NCBI RefSeq assembly: GCF_030272615.1
Contig: NC_081409.1
Location: 872,753,927-872,817,926 of the forward strand
Reading direction: 5' to 3'
From: Cryptomeria japonica
Lineage: Eukaryota; Streptophyta; Pinopsida; Cupressales; Cupressaceae
Length of the DNA stretch: 64,000 nucleotides
Part shown: piece after piece, positions 21,180 to 33,673 of the stretch
How the letters are laid out: every line of letters begins with the position of its first letter
Position numbering within the stretch: position 1 is the stretch's first letter
Program-made: the position numbers and the translations under genes
Notes under the pieces: generated by a model
Told to the model about the DNA's origin: nothing
Database searches by the model: none
The model's input: only the letters and a program-made list of their open reading frames with translations

Positions 21180-23510
21180 CTATGAAAAGACTAAGTGGAA
21201 CATCGGTTTCTTCATCATTTCCCCCCTTGTAGATGTTCCGCCAACTGCTCGTGATCTCAAGGTATGGCTAGTCCTATACTGAGGACGAGGACACTGAAGT
21301 GAAGGGGGGTCCTCTGCAATAACAAAGAAATGTGTTAAATTCAATTTATTTATTTATTATTGTTACAAGTATTTCATTAGTTTAGAGAACATAATTGTTG
21401 TGCTCTTTACCTAATGGGGCCACATCATTTTGTGTAGCCTCAACCTCAACATGCTGAACACCCTCTAGATCTGTTGGAGTTGAAATACTAAAGGTTACAT
21501 TAATGCTAAACACCAATTGTAATTATATTTGTTTAAAGAAATAACAGTGGTTCTCTTTACCTGAGTGGGAAACATCACATTCTTGAGGTTGTGTACCTAG
21601 ATCATGCTCCACTTGCTCACCATCGACTACATGCTCTAAAATATTAACAAAAAAGGTTACATTAATTACTACTCTAATTACAAATTAAGATGTTTAATTG
21701 TATTAATAGTTAAATAAATAAATTTGAATAGCAAATCAATACCTAAACTATTGGGATGCAACTCCGAACCTTCATGTGTAGGTGGTCTTTCACAATTAGC
21801 AGGCTGCATTCCAATGACATGCACATTGTTATCATTGCTTGCTTATTTAAAACAAATATAGTCACTTTATGTTGGAACTCAAAATCAATTAGATTATTGG
21901 TAAAGTATTCAATTTGAAACAACTTCCATTTACCATATTTACCTGTGTGATGGATGCACTCAAATGTTGTGTATGCCCACTCAATTCTCGTAGCCGATCA
22001 GCCATGGCTGAATAGCCTTACTGGTAGGCAATTCTCTTGTCATCTTCTATGGGTGCTCTATTGAATTCAGAGCCCTGCATTTTTTCTTGGTACCGTGAAT
22101 TTTGCTTGCATTGTTTGATAAAAAAAAAACGTTTGCAATTTATTAATATTTTGATGCAATATTTCATTTACATGAGATACTTACAATTCGTGCAACAAGT
22201 TTCATGTAACCACCAGAGCCGAGTTTGTGTTGCCCATGCTTTTCTTGCCTTGCCTTGGTTGCCTTTGACGTGTCACTCAGTCTATAAAAAGTTTGAAATA
22301 TGTTAGATTATATAAATATAAAGAGTAATTAATTAGTACATAATTACATTCTGAATAGTATCCCGTACCTTCTTCTGGCGTCTAGTGGTGTATTTCCTTT
22401 TTTCCTTTCAATTCTCTCCTTGGCATCCGAAATCAGGTCCTTCCACTCCCTCTCTGGAATCATGGGGGGATGCTCATACTTTAGGTTCCTCTCCAAATGG
22501 GTCCTGTATTGGTCCCTCACATACTTTAGATATGTGCCAACTTTTTCAAGGAGCTTGGTTTTGTCAAAGGTGTCATTTCCAAACCACTCAACCATTTGGT
22601 TTGTCAATTCATCTTTGAACCTTTTTTCTTGGTCATTCCACCTTTTAAAGCAAAAACAAACCTGTTAGATTCAGAAATGAACTGAAGCTACATTTATTAC
22701 ACTTCAAGAAATGGATCAAAGGTAAAATATTCCAGCAATGATATGAAATCAAAAGTGGATAAGGGTTAGTTCACATATGATGTACCACCTTTTACGTATG
22801 GTGGGCCCAAATATCTGCAATGCAATGTCACTAAGATGTTTATAGAAAATATCATTGCCTACAAAAAATTCATGGGATCATTAGTCCAAAATGAGTGATC
22901 ATAAAGTAAATTACAATTAGAGTATATATAATAATAATTTTAAAGTACTTGGAACCTTTTGTATCTTTAAGGGAAACATTTCTTCGTCGCTCACCACCAA
23001 TTTGGCCTGCAACATTCCCATACTAGCAATACGAGAAGATCTAGGAAATGATGGTATGTTATTAGCAGTAGTCACCTCTGTCACATCCTCATGTGCATCT
23101 CCTACAAAAAATGAATCCACTATGAAATGGCATTAGAATTCAAGAAAGAACGCTTGAAGGGAAATAAACACATGACAAAAGATAGAGAAAAAGGGGGATC
23201 TACCAATAGTGGGCGGGCCAATATGATGTGCACTAGAGGATATGCGCATGCTATGTGTTGCCGACATTGCAGTCGGCAATACATTAAATATATCAAACAT
23301 TAAATATATGAAAAGTGCAAGAATTGTAAACAAGGATGAACCTTTATTTTGAAAATTGACAGTATCAATTATGATGTGTTTTGGGTACTCAGAGTGATAA
23401 GCCAAGCAAGTGATAATACAAGAAAATCGTCATCACCTGAAGATCTCGCAACACCCTGATCGTGGGAATGACTTTCATGAGGGCGGATAAATTGCTATAA
23501 AAACAATACG
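21180..23510 (-). pseudogene. Transposase_24 (TnpA-like) gene of the CACTA element, downstream exons
   Basis: Minus-strand exon-like blocks separated by short AT-rich introns with GT...AG ends. The clearest is 22,344-22,650 (RWNDQEKRFKDELTNQMVEW ... LEKVGTYLKYVRDQYRTHLE ... PMIPEREWKDLISDAKERIE). It is followed by 22,190-22,280 (TSKATKARQEKHGQHKLGSG, then GTAAGT), matching the plant Transposase_24 family. Upstream blocks lie near 23,440-23,500, 23,205-23,285, 22,950-23,100 and 22,770-22,870. Downstream blocks near 21,955-22,085, 21,745-21,830, 21,565-21,640, 21,410-21,480 and 21,180-21,310 are less conserved. At least one TAA lies in the 22.0-kb block. By family, the protein binds subterminal repeats and supports transposition; this copy looks inactive. 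Exon limits are approximate. Confidence 0.7.
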
Positions 23511-23634
23511 TACATATTTTAGTTAATGAAATAAAAGAGAATAAAATATAAACCATTATTGAACTTTTGTTATTGTATGCGGGAAAAGTGGGTCAATAAA
23601 ACTTAATATGTAAAAATATTGTTAAATACTAGTC

Positions 23635-24848
23635 CACACACACACACAGGACTTCTTGATGCAAGCTATGGAGTAATAACGTATTACTCAGCTTCCCAAG
23701 GTGGGTCCCATGGTTCTCTATCTCACAATGTCCCTCAAACCAATGTTTTTGCTCTTAGATCATTGAACAAAATGGTTTAGGGATGGCAAATGCAAGAACG
23801 AGGGATGCTTTGATAGTTTTTAGTATGAGATGTATGCTAAGCTATGTATGATCTTAGAAATGCAATAAACTAACTATAAGATGACAAGATTAGTATAAAT
23901 ACTATCCTAGCATACTATATTAGTCTATGATTGAGCTAAAATGATAAAGAAATTATTCTAAACATGCATATTTAGACTAATTCCTGATTTCAAAGAGAGG
24001 CTAAAATGATGAGCATAAAATGATATGAAAGCTTGAATGTATTTGAGCATAAGTGTGATACTACAAATTTGAAGGATGATTGAAATGGAGGAATGAGAGC
24101 TCTATTTATAGCACAAACAGGGCAATGGATGGTCAAGATTTGAAAGGTTTAATCAAGGGTTGAGTTTGAAAGTTGGGGATCCATGTGCACAATTTGCACC
24201 AATGAAATGGTGACAAGTGTCAACATAGGGTTGGGTTGAGAGAAGGGGTTGGAGGCATTAAAGGCCTGAGAAAACCTCATGGTTATCTAGAGGGTAAGGG
24301 TCAAGTCTAAGTTAAGATTACCCACTGGATTAAGAGTTAATCCAAGGATAAACCTTTGTGCAAATGATTAAGAGATAATCATGGTCAAAGCATTAAAGGC
24401 CTGATGAGACCCTTGGGTTGGGTGAAGGTTGAGTTAAAACAAATGTTTTAACCATGTAAGAGGGTTTGAGTTAACCATTAATGGTTATTGGAGACTTTGG
24501 GGGATTTAGTGGTTGAAGGTTGGAAGCCTTTAATGGCTATCAAAGACTTTGAGGAATTAAGTGGTTGAAGGTTGAAAACCTTTAATGGTTATCAAAGACT
24601 TTGAGGTTTGAGAAGTGACTTCCCTTTGCTTAGGGATGTGACAAAGTTTAGAGGAGAGGTTAGGTTAATTAGAAGTGATTAGAAGATTCTAGAAGGGATT
24701 AGAAATAGGTTTAGGATTTTGCAAGTGGATGGAGGGATAATAGGATTTAATTGAATTAAATGATTTAATTCAATTTGGTTGCAATTTGGAGAAATTAAAT
24801 AAATTAGATTTATTCAATTTAGGATAACTATTTAATTAAATTTGAATT
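23635..24848. repeat. Left arm (outer part) of a large imperfect inverted repeat
   Basis: Reading inward, this arm is the inverted, diverged copy of 33,674-35,079. For example GGACTTCTTGATGCAAGCTA here faces TAGCTTGTACCAAGAAGTCC there. The arm continues at 32,713-32,917 after the retrotransposon that split it. On the minus strand a TATA context (GCTATAAATAGAGCTCTCAT) lies near 24,090-24,110, directed outward. There are no genes in the arm. Confidence 0.75.
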
Positions 24849-26098
24849 TGTAGCGTCCTAAAATTGCGACACTTGCAATTTCGACTGCATTTCGGTCTTC
24901 ACGATGGCGACGCAACACGCAACCTGAATGGAGACCCCGAAACCTGATTATGACACCAAAAACTGCATTTTTCAAGTACCCTGGCCTGAACCTCCTTGCA
25001 CCCTGCTGTCCCGGGAGGTGGGACCAGAGCGCCTAGCGCCCTGGTCCCCCAGGACCATGGCGCCCAGCGCCCTGGTCCCTGGGTCCTATTTTGGGCCCGG
25101 TCTCTTTTGGACTTTGGGTCTTTTTGTTTGCAAATTGGAAATTAACTTTCCTGGTCGGCCTAAGGTCAGGAAAATCAGTCTATCAGCCCTAATTGATAAG
25201 TATATAAACTACATTTTTCTCTATCATTCGATATACATGCATGAGGAGAAGGACATATGCATACAAGCGTGGAAACTATACTTAAACATTCAAGCATTCA
25301 AGCATTCAAGCATTCCTTCTAAGTCTCCATTCAAGGCTAAGTGTTGCATTCAAGACAAGGATTCAACCATTGAAGAGGAGATCACTTACTACATGCTACA
25401 TATTACAACATACAACAAACAACAACATCTATACCTTTGCACATAAGGATACCAACATCCTTACAACAAGGTATTAGTACTTGTTTTACATTATAGTCAT
25501 TTACATTTACAACAATTTCTCATTTCTTGGTTAATTCCAAAACCGGGGTTTGACCTAAAGGCAAACCCCTAATCCCTAACCCCCCAATCGTCTTCGCTTT
25601 TCTGTGTATAGGTTGCAGGTACGTGGCTGAAATTGAAGATCTGGAATCCTTGTGCAGAGACGAACAGATCCCCCTTCGTTTCGTGGATTTTTCGGAGGAC
25701 CGTGGCGCCGGGCGCCATCGTCCTGACAACTTTTGCTGAAATTTGCAGGACAGCACCGTATCGACATTTTACTGCTAATTCCAGGTCCGCAGCTTCATCC
25801 TATATCCCTATCTCAGTTTATAAGCGAATCTTTGTCACTTTCTATGCATTCCTAGCTTAATTCTTCTATCAACATTCTTTACAAAAGAGGGTAGCCTTGC
25901 TGTCTTAACCCTTGAAACGCATTTAGCATCCAATCTTGCATTTGTGTGGGATTGGATCTTGTGGGTTTCAACCCCTCTTTTGAATGTAAAGTCTCTCCCT
26001 TAAGTGAAAACCATCAACCCTAGCGACCTCCCTTCTCTCTCCTCGGAGTTGGAAGAGGGGAGAGCAACTAGGGTTCGATTGCGATTTTCCGCTTTACA
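24849..26098 (+). repeat. 5' LTR of gag-pro element copy 1
   Basis: TGTAGCGTCC...GCTTTACA, 1,250 bp. TATATAA at 25,201-25,207 is the likely core promoter. It holds three GGACC stem-loop modules (25,021, 25,052, 25,697) and a short ATTCAAGC tandem (three units near 25,290), against two units in the 3' LTR. Confidence 0.92.
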
Positions 26099-27151
26099 TT
26101 TTGGTGAACCCGACGTGAACATCCTTTCTGATTTTTCATGATTAGATCTGAAAATTGGATTCCTTGATTGCATTCCCATGTTTGATCTTTTGCAAAATTT
26201 TAGAGGTTAATTGCATAAAAACCCTAAATTTTCTTTTTAGTAATTGAGCTTGTGAAATATTTAATTGTTAATGCTTGTTTCAAATCTGCACTTCTATTAC
26301 AAATTATCAATTCATATTTGTGCTTTAATTTTGAAAATTAAGTGGTTAAGTGTCAAAACCCTAATTTTTAAAACCCTCTTGATTCAACCTTTGTCTGACA
26401 ATTTCACTGATCAAAACATCTCCAAATCAGCTGTAACTTTGGATTCCGCAATAAAATCAAAATATCTTTCATCCCTGAAAATTTGGAAAAAAGTTGCGAG
26501 GACCGTGTGCACTCCGAGCGCCATCGTCCCCGACATTTTTTCTGAAATTTTGGGAGCAAGATCTTACTGTATTTTCCTGCTAAAATCCAGAATTTTGGCT
26601 GATTTTATCAATTATAACACTTTCAAAATTACAGTCAAAGTTGGTCTTGTGATTGCTTGGTTTAGGGCTTCTAATCATTCAAAAATCATTGAAATTGAAA
26701 TTCATGTCAAAATTGTGTTTCTTACTGTCCTAAATCTGAAAAGTGTGTTTGCATTCATTCGAAATTTCAGTGCTTTATTCAAATTCTTGCATTTTGTGAC
26801 TTTTGAAATTAAGTGCTTAATTACAACAACTTTGATTTCCGCTTTCAAAATTGAATTTTGCGTGAAATTGAGTCAATTTTTAATTTTCAAAACTTGCATT
26901 GCTTTTGACATTCCCTCTAAAATCATAAAATTCAAAATTTCAGTTTCCCTCTCTTTTTCAAAATTCAAATTTTGCATTTTTCGACAATCTGGGTAGGGTT
27001 CAATTTTGAGATTGCAACTTTAATTTGGCCTATCTACAAATCGTAAAATCACTCAATTTTTTCAGATTTTCTCTAAAATCATCATAACTTTCATCCCTGC
27101 AAATTTCGAAAAAAATTGCAAGGACCGTGTGCACTCTGAGCGCCACGGTCC
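25021..27151 (+). repeat. Five dispersed GGACC stem-loop modules (copy 1 LTR and leader)
   Basis: Modules at 25,021-25,047, 25,052-25,078, 25,697-25,723 (27 nt each), 26,500-26,529 and 27,122-27,151 (30 nt each). Each starts GGACC and ends GGTCC or CGTCC with inverted-repeat arms, for example GGACCGTG...CACGGTCC in the last and GGACCGTGGCGCC...GGCGCCATCGTCC in the third. The last three are followed by a similar GACA(A/T)TTTT(T)..AAATTT tail, so a module larger than the hairpin was duplicated. The 3' LTR repeats the first three at 31,638, 31,669 and 32,306. Confidence 0.75.
26101..26120 (+). other. Primer-binding site of gag-pro element copy 1
   Basis: TGGTGAACCCGACGTGAACA follows the 5' LTR by three bases and is conserved in copy 2 at 56,190. 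The TGG start (complement of tRNA CCA) and position are right for a PBS. I could not name the tRNA. Confidence 0.65.
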
Positions 27152-27369
27152 CGGACATTTTTTTCGAAATTTCGGGAGACTGTCGTGATTGCATTTAACA
27201 GCTTAAATCTGGAAGATTGGCTGATTTTACTGAAAATTGCTACCTCTAAAATTCAAAAACTTCTCTCCCTCTCTAGTGCACGAGTTTTACAACAATAAGC
27301 CCTACTTACACTATTCCCATTAGACGAAGCCGTAGAATTAAGTCTTTCCAAGGTTTAACTACCGAGGAG

Positions 27370-30300
27370 ATGGAACCTAATTTGAATAGTCTTTTTAACG
27401 AGGACATGGGTAATTCCTCTAATCCTCCTAATGATGAAGAAGCTCTCCATGAGGTTTCTGTAGAACAACTTTCGAAATTGGATAACCAATTTGATGATTT
27501 TCACCAATGGATGTCTCATGAGTATCTCGATAGTCAAGCTCTTCCTTTAATTGAGGGTCTAAAACATATGCTTCAAAGTGATAAGAATGGAATTGATATT
27601 TTGTGTGGTATTGCACACATTGTGGATTCGAATGTAATGCCTATGAAGAGTTGTGCCAAAACTTTAGGTTATACACAACCTCCTATACAAGTCACTCATT
27701 CTATTCCTTTGACAACTTCTATTGCTAGCATACCTACCTTTACATCAAACATAATGACCACTTCAATACAAGACATTCCTCCTGTGATCACCAGTCATGG
27801 GGGCAATCCCTCTTCTTCAATCAACCCTCTTCCTTCATTCAATTTGACTTCTTCATTCATTCCTTCAATGAGTGTTCCTATTACATCTTCACAAATGAAC
27901 ATGACGCAAGGGGGCAATTCATTTAACCATTCCATTCCTCCTTGTAGTGTTCCTCCTGTCCAATCATCTCCTATGACTAATTATCATAGGGTCCCACCAC
28001 CTTAATCTCTACCTTCTTTCAATAACATAACACCTCCATCTCAATCTAACACACCTAATATGAATTCTTCGACTGAAGCGACCATTAACAATCTTGCACA
28101 AACTGTCTCTTCTTTACGGCAACAAATTGCCTATATGAATCAATCTAAGTTTAGTGTGCCCACATTTGATGTTGCGAGCCCACTTTCTCTTGACATTGTT
28201 CGAGCTATTCCCCCTAAACATGTTGAAATCCCGCATTTGGAGCTTTATAATGGTAAAGGTGATCCTCTAACACATGTTAAGACTTTTCAAACAATTTGTA
28301 CTGATTTTGCTTATGACCAAAGGTTGCTTGCAAAACTGTTTACTAGAACATTGAGAGACAAAGCCCTACAATGGTATTGCTCGTTGCCTTCTTATTCTAT
28401 TACTTCTTTTGAACAACTTGCAAATGCTTTCATTCAACAATTTCAAAACAATATAAGTCCTAAAGTTACTTTGATTGATTTAATGCATTGTAAACAAGGT
28501 GTTAAAGAAAAAGTGACTGATTTCATTGGTAGATATAAGCATTTGTATGCTCAAATTTCTTTTCCAATGCCTGACAATGATATTCAAAGAATCTTTATTT
28601 CTAATTTACAAAAAGATATTCGAGACAAACTTCTGTTTTCTGAGTTTACTTCTTTCCAACAGTTGTGTGCCACTCTTCACAATTATCAACTGACTGTGAG
28701 TCAAATGGAACAATCACATCCTATGGCTCCGAGTGATAAGGGTGATAGCAGTCAACAACCATTTGGGAAGTTTAAACCGAACAAAGATTCCATCAAATTC
28801 AATGAAACCATCATCAACAACAATGTGAATGCAGCATCAGGTGTGCCTCCTATTTCTAAGTTTTTCAAGAAAGAAAGAAAGTATACTCCTTTGAATGAAT
28901 CATTGCATAGTATTATGAATAAGTTATTGGAACAAAATGTGCTTACTCTTCCTCCTATAAGGCAAATTGATCCTGCAAAGATTACTTCACCTTATTTTGA
29001 TAGCAAAGCTTTTTGTCAATTTCATCGTCAGCCTGGTCATGATACTGAAAAATGTTTTTCTTTAAAGGGTAAAATTCAAGATTTGATTGATAATAATACT
29101 ATTTCTGTTTTCGGAGTGAATGATAAAGGCAACACATCTATAGCTCCTCCTAACCAAAATCTTCAGATTTTTACTGATCCATTACCTTCTCATACCTCTA
29201 ATGCGATTGAGGCTAATGATTCCTCTCTCTCATCTGATGGTCTTGTGTCTATGACTCCAAATGTGATTAACTTTGTAGAGCAGCAAGAAAACCCTAAAGA
29301 ACCTTCCATCACATTTGATTCTAGTGAAACCATTAGGGCACCTGATGGTCCTTTATACATAGTTGCAAAAGTCAAGAATACACCTTGCCGTGGAGTGCTT
29401 ATTGATTCTTCGTGCATGGTTAATGTTATTACCGAAGAATTTCTTTTTACTTTGCAATTGAATCAAGTGATCTATGACAAAACAGATGTGGTTGTGAAAT
29501 TATTTGATGCATTTTGTTCTCCTGCGATTGGTTCTATTACATTGCCTATTGAGGTCCATAACAAATCCCTTGATGTGAACTTTGCTATTATTCCATCTTC
29601 CGAACAATTTCGTGTGAAGCTTGGCTATCCTTGGCTATCTTCCATGAAAGGTATTGCCTCTCCTATTCATAAATGTTTGAAATTTCCCCATAATGGTGAA
29701 ATTGTTACTGTCAATCATAGTCTCTTTAAACCAGCTGAAAGAACTTCTAGTGTTCCTATTGATTACTTTTGGCCTAAACAATTCCAATCTCTTCCTCTGC
29801 GAAGTGATCATCTTTTCAAATCTTATCAAAAGTGGAAAACAGATATGATCCTATCTCTAAGTGAACCTAGAACACCTAAACTTGGTATTCCTATCATTCT
29901 TGAGAAGGAAGTTCTTCCTTTGAAAGATAAAACTAATGTCTTTCCTCAAGAAGATTCCCAACCCATTCCGATGGATGTGACTATGTCTATGCCGAATAAA
30001 CCTTCTAAAAGTAGACCTATACCTCCTCGTCATGATGGACTTGGTCTTCTTCCTAAACCAAAAATTCCTCCTTTATATGGAGCAGTTCCACCTCCGTCCT
30101 TTTATAGAGAGAAGAGACCTTCCTCTTCTCCTATTATCCAGCCTAAGAGACCACAACCTAAACACCCAAGTGATAAGGATGAGAACATTCCTCCTCCTCA
30201 ATCTTCTCCACTTCCTACTAAGACTAGACGAAATCGTTCTGCACGTGAACGCCGACGAAAGCGTCATCTTAGGGCTCAAGCAGCCGCTTCTCAAACTTTG

Positions 30301-30723
30301 CAATCTCCAAAAACACCTTCAACAAGCATTATTCCATTTTCTCCTCAGCCGGAAATTGAGCCTAAATCTCCTAAACATAAGATGCATGATGGTCTTGATC
30401 CTGTGCGAGTTAAAGATCCTATTTTTATAAATCTTGATGATGCTATAGATGAAAATGTTATTCATGATGAAAATGTTACTCCTCTTGCTTCTGATAGTGA
30501 ATATGAACTTGTTGATATTGATAACCATTTATCTAATGAATTTTCTAAAGCACTTATCCTAGCTCCTAGACAAGAACAACGTGGCTTGGAACATGAACAT
30601 AGCCCTTGTTTGGATCTTGTGATAGCTCCATCTGCTGTGTTGGATGTTCCTCCTCTGGCGTGTTCCCTGCCTTCCCGAAACATTGATCAGCAAGATCGGG
30701 AGGTAGATGACGTGCTAGACTAG
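27370..30723 (+). CDS. Gag-protease-like polyprotein of copy 1 (one stop at 28,003)
   Basis: One frame of 1,118 codons with a single TAA at 28,003. In copy 2 the frame starts 30 codons upstream; here that ATG is ACG (27,280), so the next ATG (MEPNLNSLFNEDM) is used. Order: Ser/Pro-rich N-terminus; retrotransposon gag core (about residues 282-375: IPHLELYNGKGDPLTHVKTF, TLRDKALQWYCSLPSYSITS); a CX2H-type motif FCQFHRQPGHDTEKC (about 547-562); an aspartic-protease-like fold (about 670-780: GVLIDSSCMVNVITEEF) in which DSS replaces the usual DTG/DSG; then a Pro- and Lys-rich tail with a basic stretch (RRNRSARERRRKRHLRA) and an acidic C-terminus. No RT follows. Gag would form particles; protease activity is doubtful without the glycine. 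Confidence 0.8.
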
Positions 30724-31465
30724 TTACATTAGCATAGCAGATTCTCTTCTCCTCTCTTTTGTTACTTCTTCTATATGTTATTCTCATTCTTCCATTTGTT
30801 GTCCTTAGTGTTGTCTACTTGAGGACGATGCAAAGCATTGAGATCTCTTTTGGTCTCTCTCATGTTGACTCAAAAGACACATGTGTTCCCTTCTTCTAGG
30901 TGACCTTCCTTGATTGGGGAATGAAGAACAATTATGCATACATACATATGATGTATACATGACTTATCATACAGCATACTGACCCCGAGGAAAGCGAAGT
31001 CACCTTGTGCTTTGTGTTTTGTGTCTATTATCCTTGGGTTTATCTCACACTTGGGGGCTAAATCCTTGCGATAACGTGCTCCTTTCCCTTCTCATTTCTT
31101 ATGTGTATCACTACGTTAAAACAATCACCCCCGTTGAGGCGTGTGCGATCGCTTTAACATAGGGGGGCATACACCCTATCTATCCTTTCAAGATACTTGA
31201 AAATTTCTTGGTGAACTTAGCTTTGCCTTGAAAATTTTCGGTATTTCTCTTGCATGACTCATAGTGAGGGAACCTTACTACTAACAGTCATGGTTCTCCC
31301 TCGTGATCTTCCCTTTTACTTTGTCAATCGAAGTCGTAAGATCCTTAGTCCACTGGGGGCTTGGTGTGTCTTGCCTCCTTGACGTGGTGAAAGTCTTTCA
31401 ATGTTGTTTCCTTGTACTTTACCGGAAGTATGAGCATACATACTCCCGCTAAATTGGGGGCTAAA
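30724..31465 (+). other. 3' untranslated region of copy 1 with stem-loop and repeated PPT-like tracts
   Basis: No ORF. GTTAAAACAATC (31,115-31,126) and GATCGCTTTAAC (31,147-31,158) can pair and are kept in copy 2. Purine runs TTGGGGGCTAAAT occur near 31,052 and again as the true PPT at 31,454-31,465 next to the 3' LTR, with a further GGGGGGCA near 31,163. Confidence 0.65.
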
Positions 31466-32707
31466 TGTAGCGTCCTAAAATTGCGACACTTGCAATTTCG
31501 ATTGCATTTCGGTCTTCACGATGGCGACGCAACACGCAACCTGAATGGAGACCCCGAAACCTGATTATGACACCAAAAACTGCATTTTTCAAGTACCCTA
31601 GCCTGAACCTCCTTGCACCCTGCTGTCCCGGGAGGTGGGACCAGAGCGCCTAGTGCCCTGGTCCCCCAGGACCATGGTGCCCAGCGCCCTGGTCCCTGGG
31701 TCCTATTTTGGGCCCGGTCTCTTTTGGACTTCGGGTCTTTTTGTTTGCAAATTGGAAATTAACTTTCCTGGTCGGCCTAAGGTCGGGAAAATCAGTCTAT
31801 CAGCCCTAATTGACAAGTATATAAACTACATTTTTCTCTTTCATTCGATATACATGCATGAGGAGAAGGACATATGCGTACAAGCGTGGAAACTATACTT
31901 AAACATTCAAGCATTCAAGCATTCCTTCTAAGTCTCCATTCAAGGCTATGTGTTGCATTCAAGACAAGGATTCAACCATTGAAGAGGAGATCACTTACTA
32001 CATGCTACATATTACAGCATACAACAAACAACAACATCTATACCTTTGCACATAAGGATACCAACATCCTTACAACAAGGTATTAGTACTTGTTTTACAT
32101 TACAGTCATTTACATTTACAGCAATTTCTCATTTCTTGATTAATTCCAAAACCGGGGTTTGACCTAAAGGCAAACCCCTAATCCCTAACCCCCCAATCGT
32201 CTTCTCTTTTCTGTGTATAGGTTGCAGGTACGCGGTTGAAATTGAAGATCTGGAATCCTTGTGCAGAGACAAACAGATCCCCCTTCGTTTCGCAGATTTT
32301 TCGGAGGACCGTGGCGCCGGGCGCCATCGTCCTGACAACTTTTGCTCAAATTTGCAGGACAGCGCCGTATCGACATTTTACTGCTAATTCCAGGTCCGCA
32401 GCTTCATCCTATATCCCTATCTCAGTTTATAAGCGAATCTTTGTCACTTTCTATGCATTCCTAGCTTAATTCTTCTATCAACATTCTTTACAAAAGAGGG
32501 TAGCCTTGCTGTCTTAACCCTTGAAACGCATTTAGCATCCAATCTTGCATTTGTGTGGGATTGGATCTTGTGGGTTTCAACCCCTCTTTTGAATGTAAAG
32601 TCTCTCCCTTAAGTGAAAACCATCAACCCTAGCGACCTCCCTTCTCTCTCCTCGGAGTTGGAAGAGGGGAGAGCAACTAGGGTTCGATTGCGATTTTCCG
32701 CTTTACA
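31466..32707 (+). repeat. 3' LTR of gag-pro element copy 1
   Basis: TGTAGCGTCC...GCTTTACA, 1,242 bp, preceded by AAATTGGGGGCTAAA and followed by the GAATT duplication. TATATAA at 31,818. It differs from the 5' LTR by scattered substitutions and one fewer ATTCAAGC unit. Confidence 0.92.
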
Positions 32708-32712
32708 GAATT

Positions 32713-32917
32713 TAATTAAGAGTGGATAGGGGAGATTTAATTGAATCAAATGATTTATTCATTAAATGGGTATAGTGAATTTAATTTAAATAAATTGAGT
32801 AATTTACTTAATCAAATAGAGGAATGTGGATTATTTAATTAAATTGGATTTAATCAAATAGAGAAATGAACATAAAATAGTCATTTAGGAATATGGTCAT
32901 TTTTATACGTCTACAGT
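32713..32917. repeat. Left arm (inner part) of the large inverted repeat
   Basis: Continuation of the left arm after the 24,849-32,707 insertion. Its inner edge ...ATACGTCTACAGT (32,917) mirrors ACTGTAGACGTAT at 33,674 on the right arm. Confidence 0.75.
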
Positions 32918-33049
32918 TATAATTAAAGCTTTCATTACTGTTTACTTGCAAGTTTTCTGCTGTCTTATACAATAATTCCACCCTCTATCGTATCTCATTA
33001 GTGGTAGGATGCACGACTGCCAAAGAAACAATCTCTTTTCTAATTTTTA

Positions 33050-33360
33050 TGAGGCATTTTAAAGAATTTCACAAGGTCTGTGGGATCTTCAAGGTCATCA
33101 TTGCTTAACCCTAATGATTCCACATCCATAGAAAGGTGCTTAGGTACTGCAACTCCCTTTCCCTTTCCCCGAACATCCGTCCGTGTCAAGAATATCATTA
33201 ACAATTACAAAATTAGTATAAATCACTAAAAAAAAGAACATAATAATGTAACAGTTTGCTTTTATCTAATTTGTACAATTACAATGAGGTTTACCTGCTC
33301 GGTAGAAGTGTCACAAGCTACATCTCTGTCTGCGATATGTGATGGATCCATGTCGACCTG
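33050..33360 (-). pseudogene. 5' exons of the TnpA-like gene, lying in the loop of the inverted repeat
   Basis: On the minus strand an ATG at about 33,351 starts MDPSHIADRDVACDTSTEQ and ends at a GTAAAC donor near 33,294. After a short intron the frame continues as GCSGKGKGVAVPKHLSMDVE...NDDLEDPTDLVKFFKM near 33,180-33,050. These have codon-like content and splice signals, and lie between TnpD and the downstream Transposase_24 exons. I infer they are its amino-terminal exons. They could instead be an independent small gene. Confidence 0.4.
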
Positions 33361-33673
33361 TGACAAAGAAAAAGTATAAAAAACGTTAGCGAAATTACAT
33401 AGTACACAACATGAACAACATGAACTTTGTAGACAAAAAGAGTTTTAAATAATAAAAAGATGTTGACATCAAAATCATTGTAATTTTTTTAATTCCTTAC
33501 CTTTACTTTATGTAGACTATGTAGGATCCTCAACTAAATGGTTGATGATGTCTGTAGTCAACGACCTATTCCCACCAAGGGTGACAACATCACACAGGGA
33601 CTATACCTGAAATCAACACCATCAATTGAGCATCATAAGTATTACTACATTTGTAAGTTGATAAACAATAAAT

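Larger units (their letters stand above)
24849..32707 (+). mobile_element. Gag-pro-only LTR retrotransposon, copy 1 (non-autonomous, TR-GAG-like)
   Basis: 7,859 bp bounded by TGTAGCG...TTTACA LTRs and the exact 5-bp duplication GAATT (24,844-24,848 and 32,708-32,712). It carries a primer site just after the 5' LTR, one long ORF (27,370-30,723) and a PPT. No reverse transcriptase, RNase H or integrase is present anywhere between the LTRs. It inserted into the left arm of the CACTA-internal inverted repeat. The LTR pair differs at roughly two percent of positions by eye, so it is one of the youngest events here. Confidence 0.92.

Noticed and set aside
24928-25446. Open frame in the 5' LTR of copy 1 (and similar ones at 31,635, 55,022, 61,608)
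   Set aside because: Entirely within LTR promoter and R/U5 DNA; the equivalent frames in other LTRs differ in length and phase.
26265-26996. Long open frame in the leader of gag-pro copy 1, partly retained in copy 2 (56,359-57,084)
   Set aside because: AT-rich leader giving Phe/Lys/Ile-rich sequence with no domain; copy 2 is interrupted and it overlaps the stem-loop modules, so it looks like a by-product.
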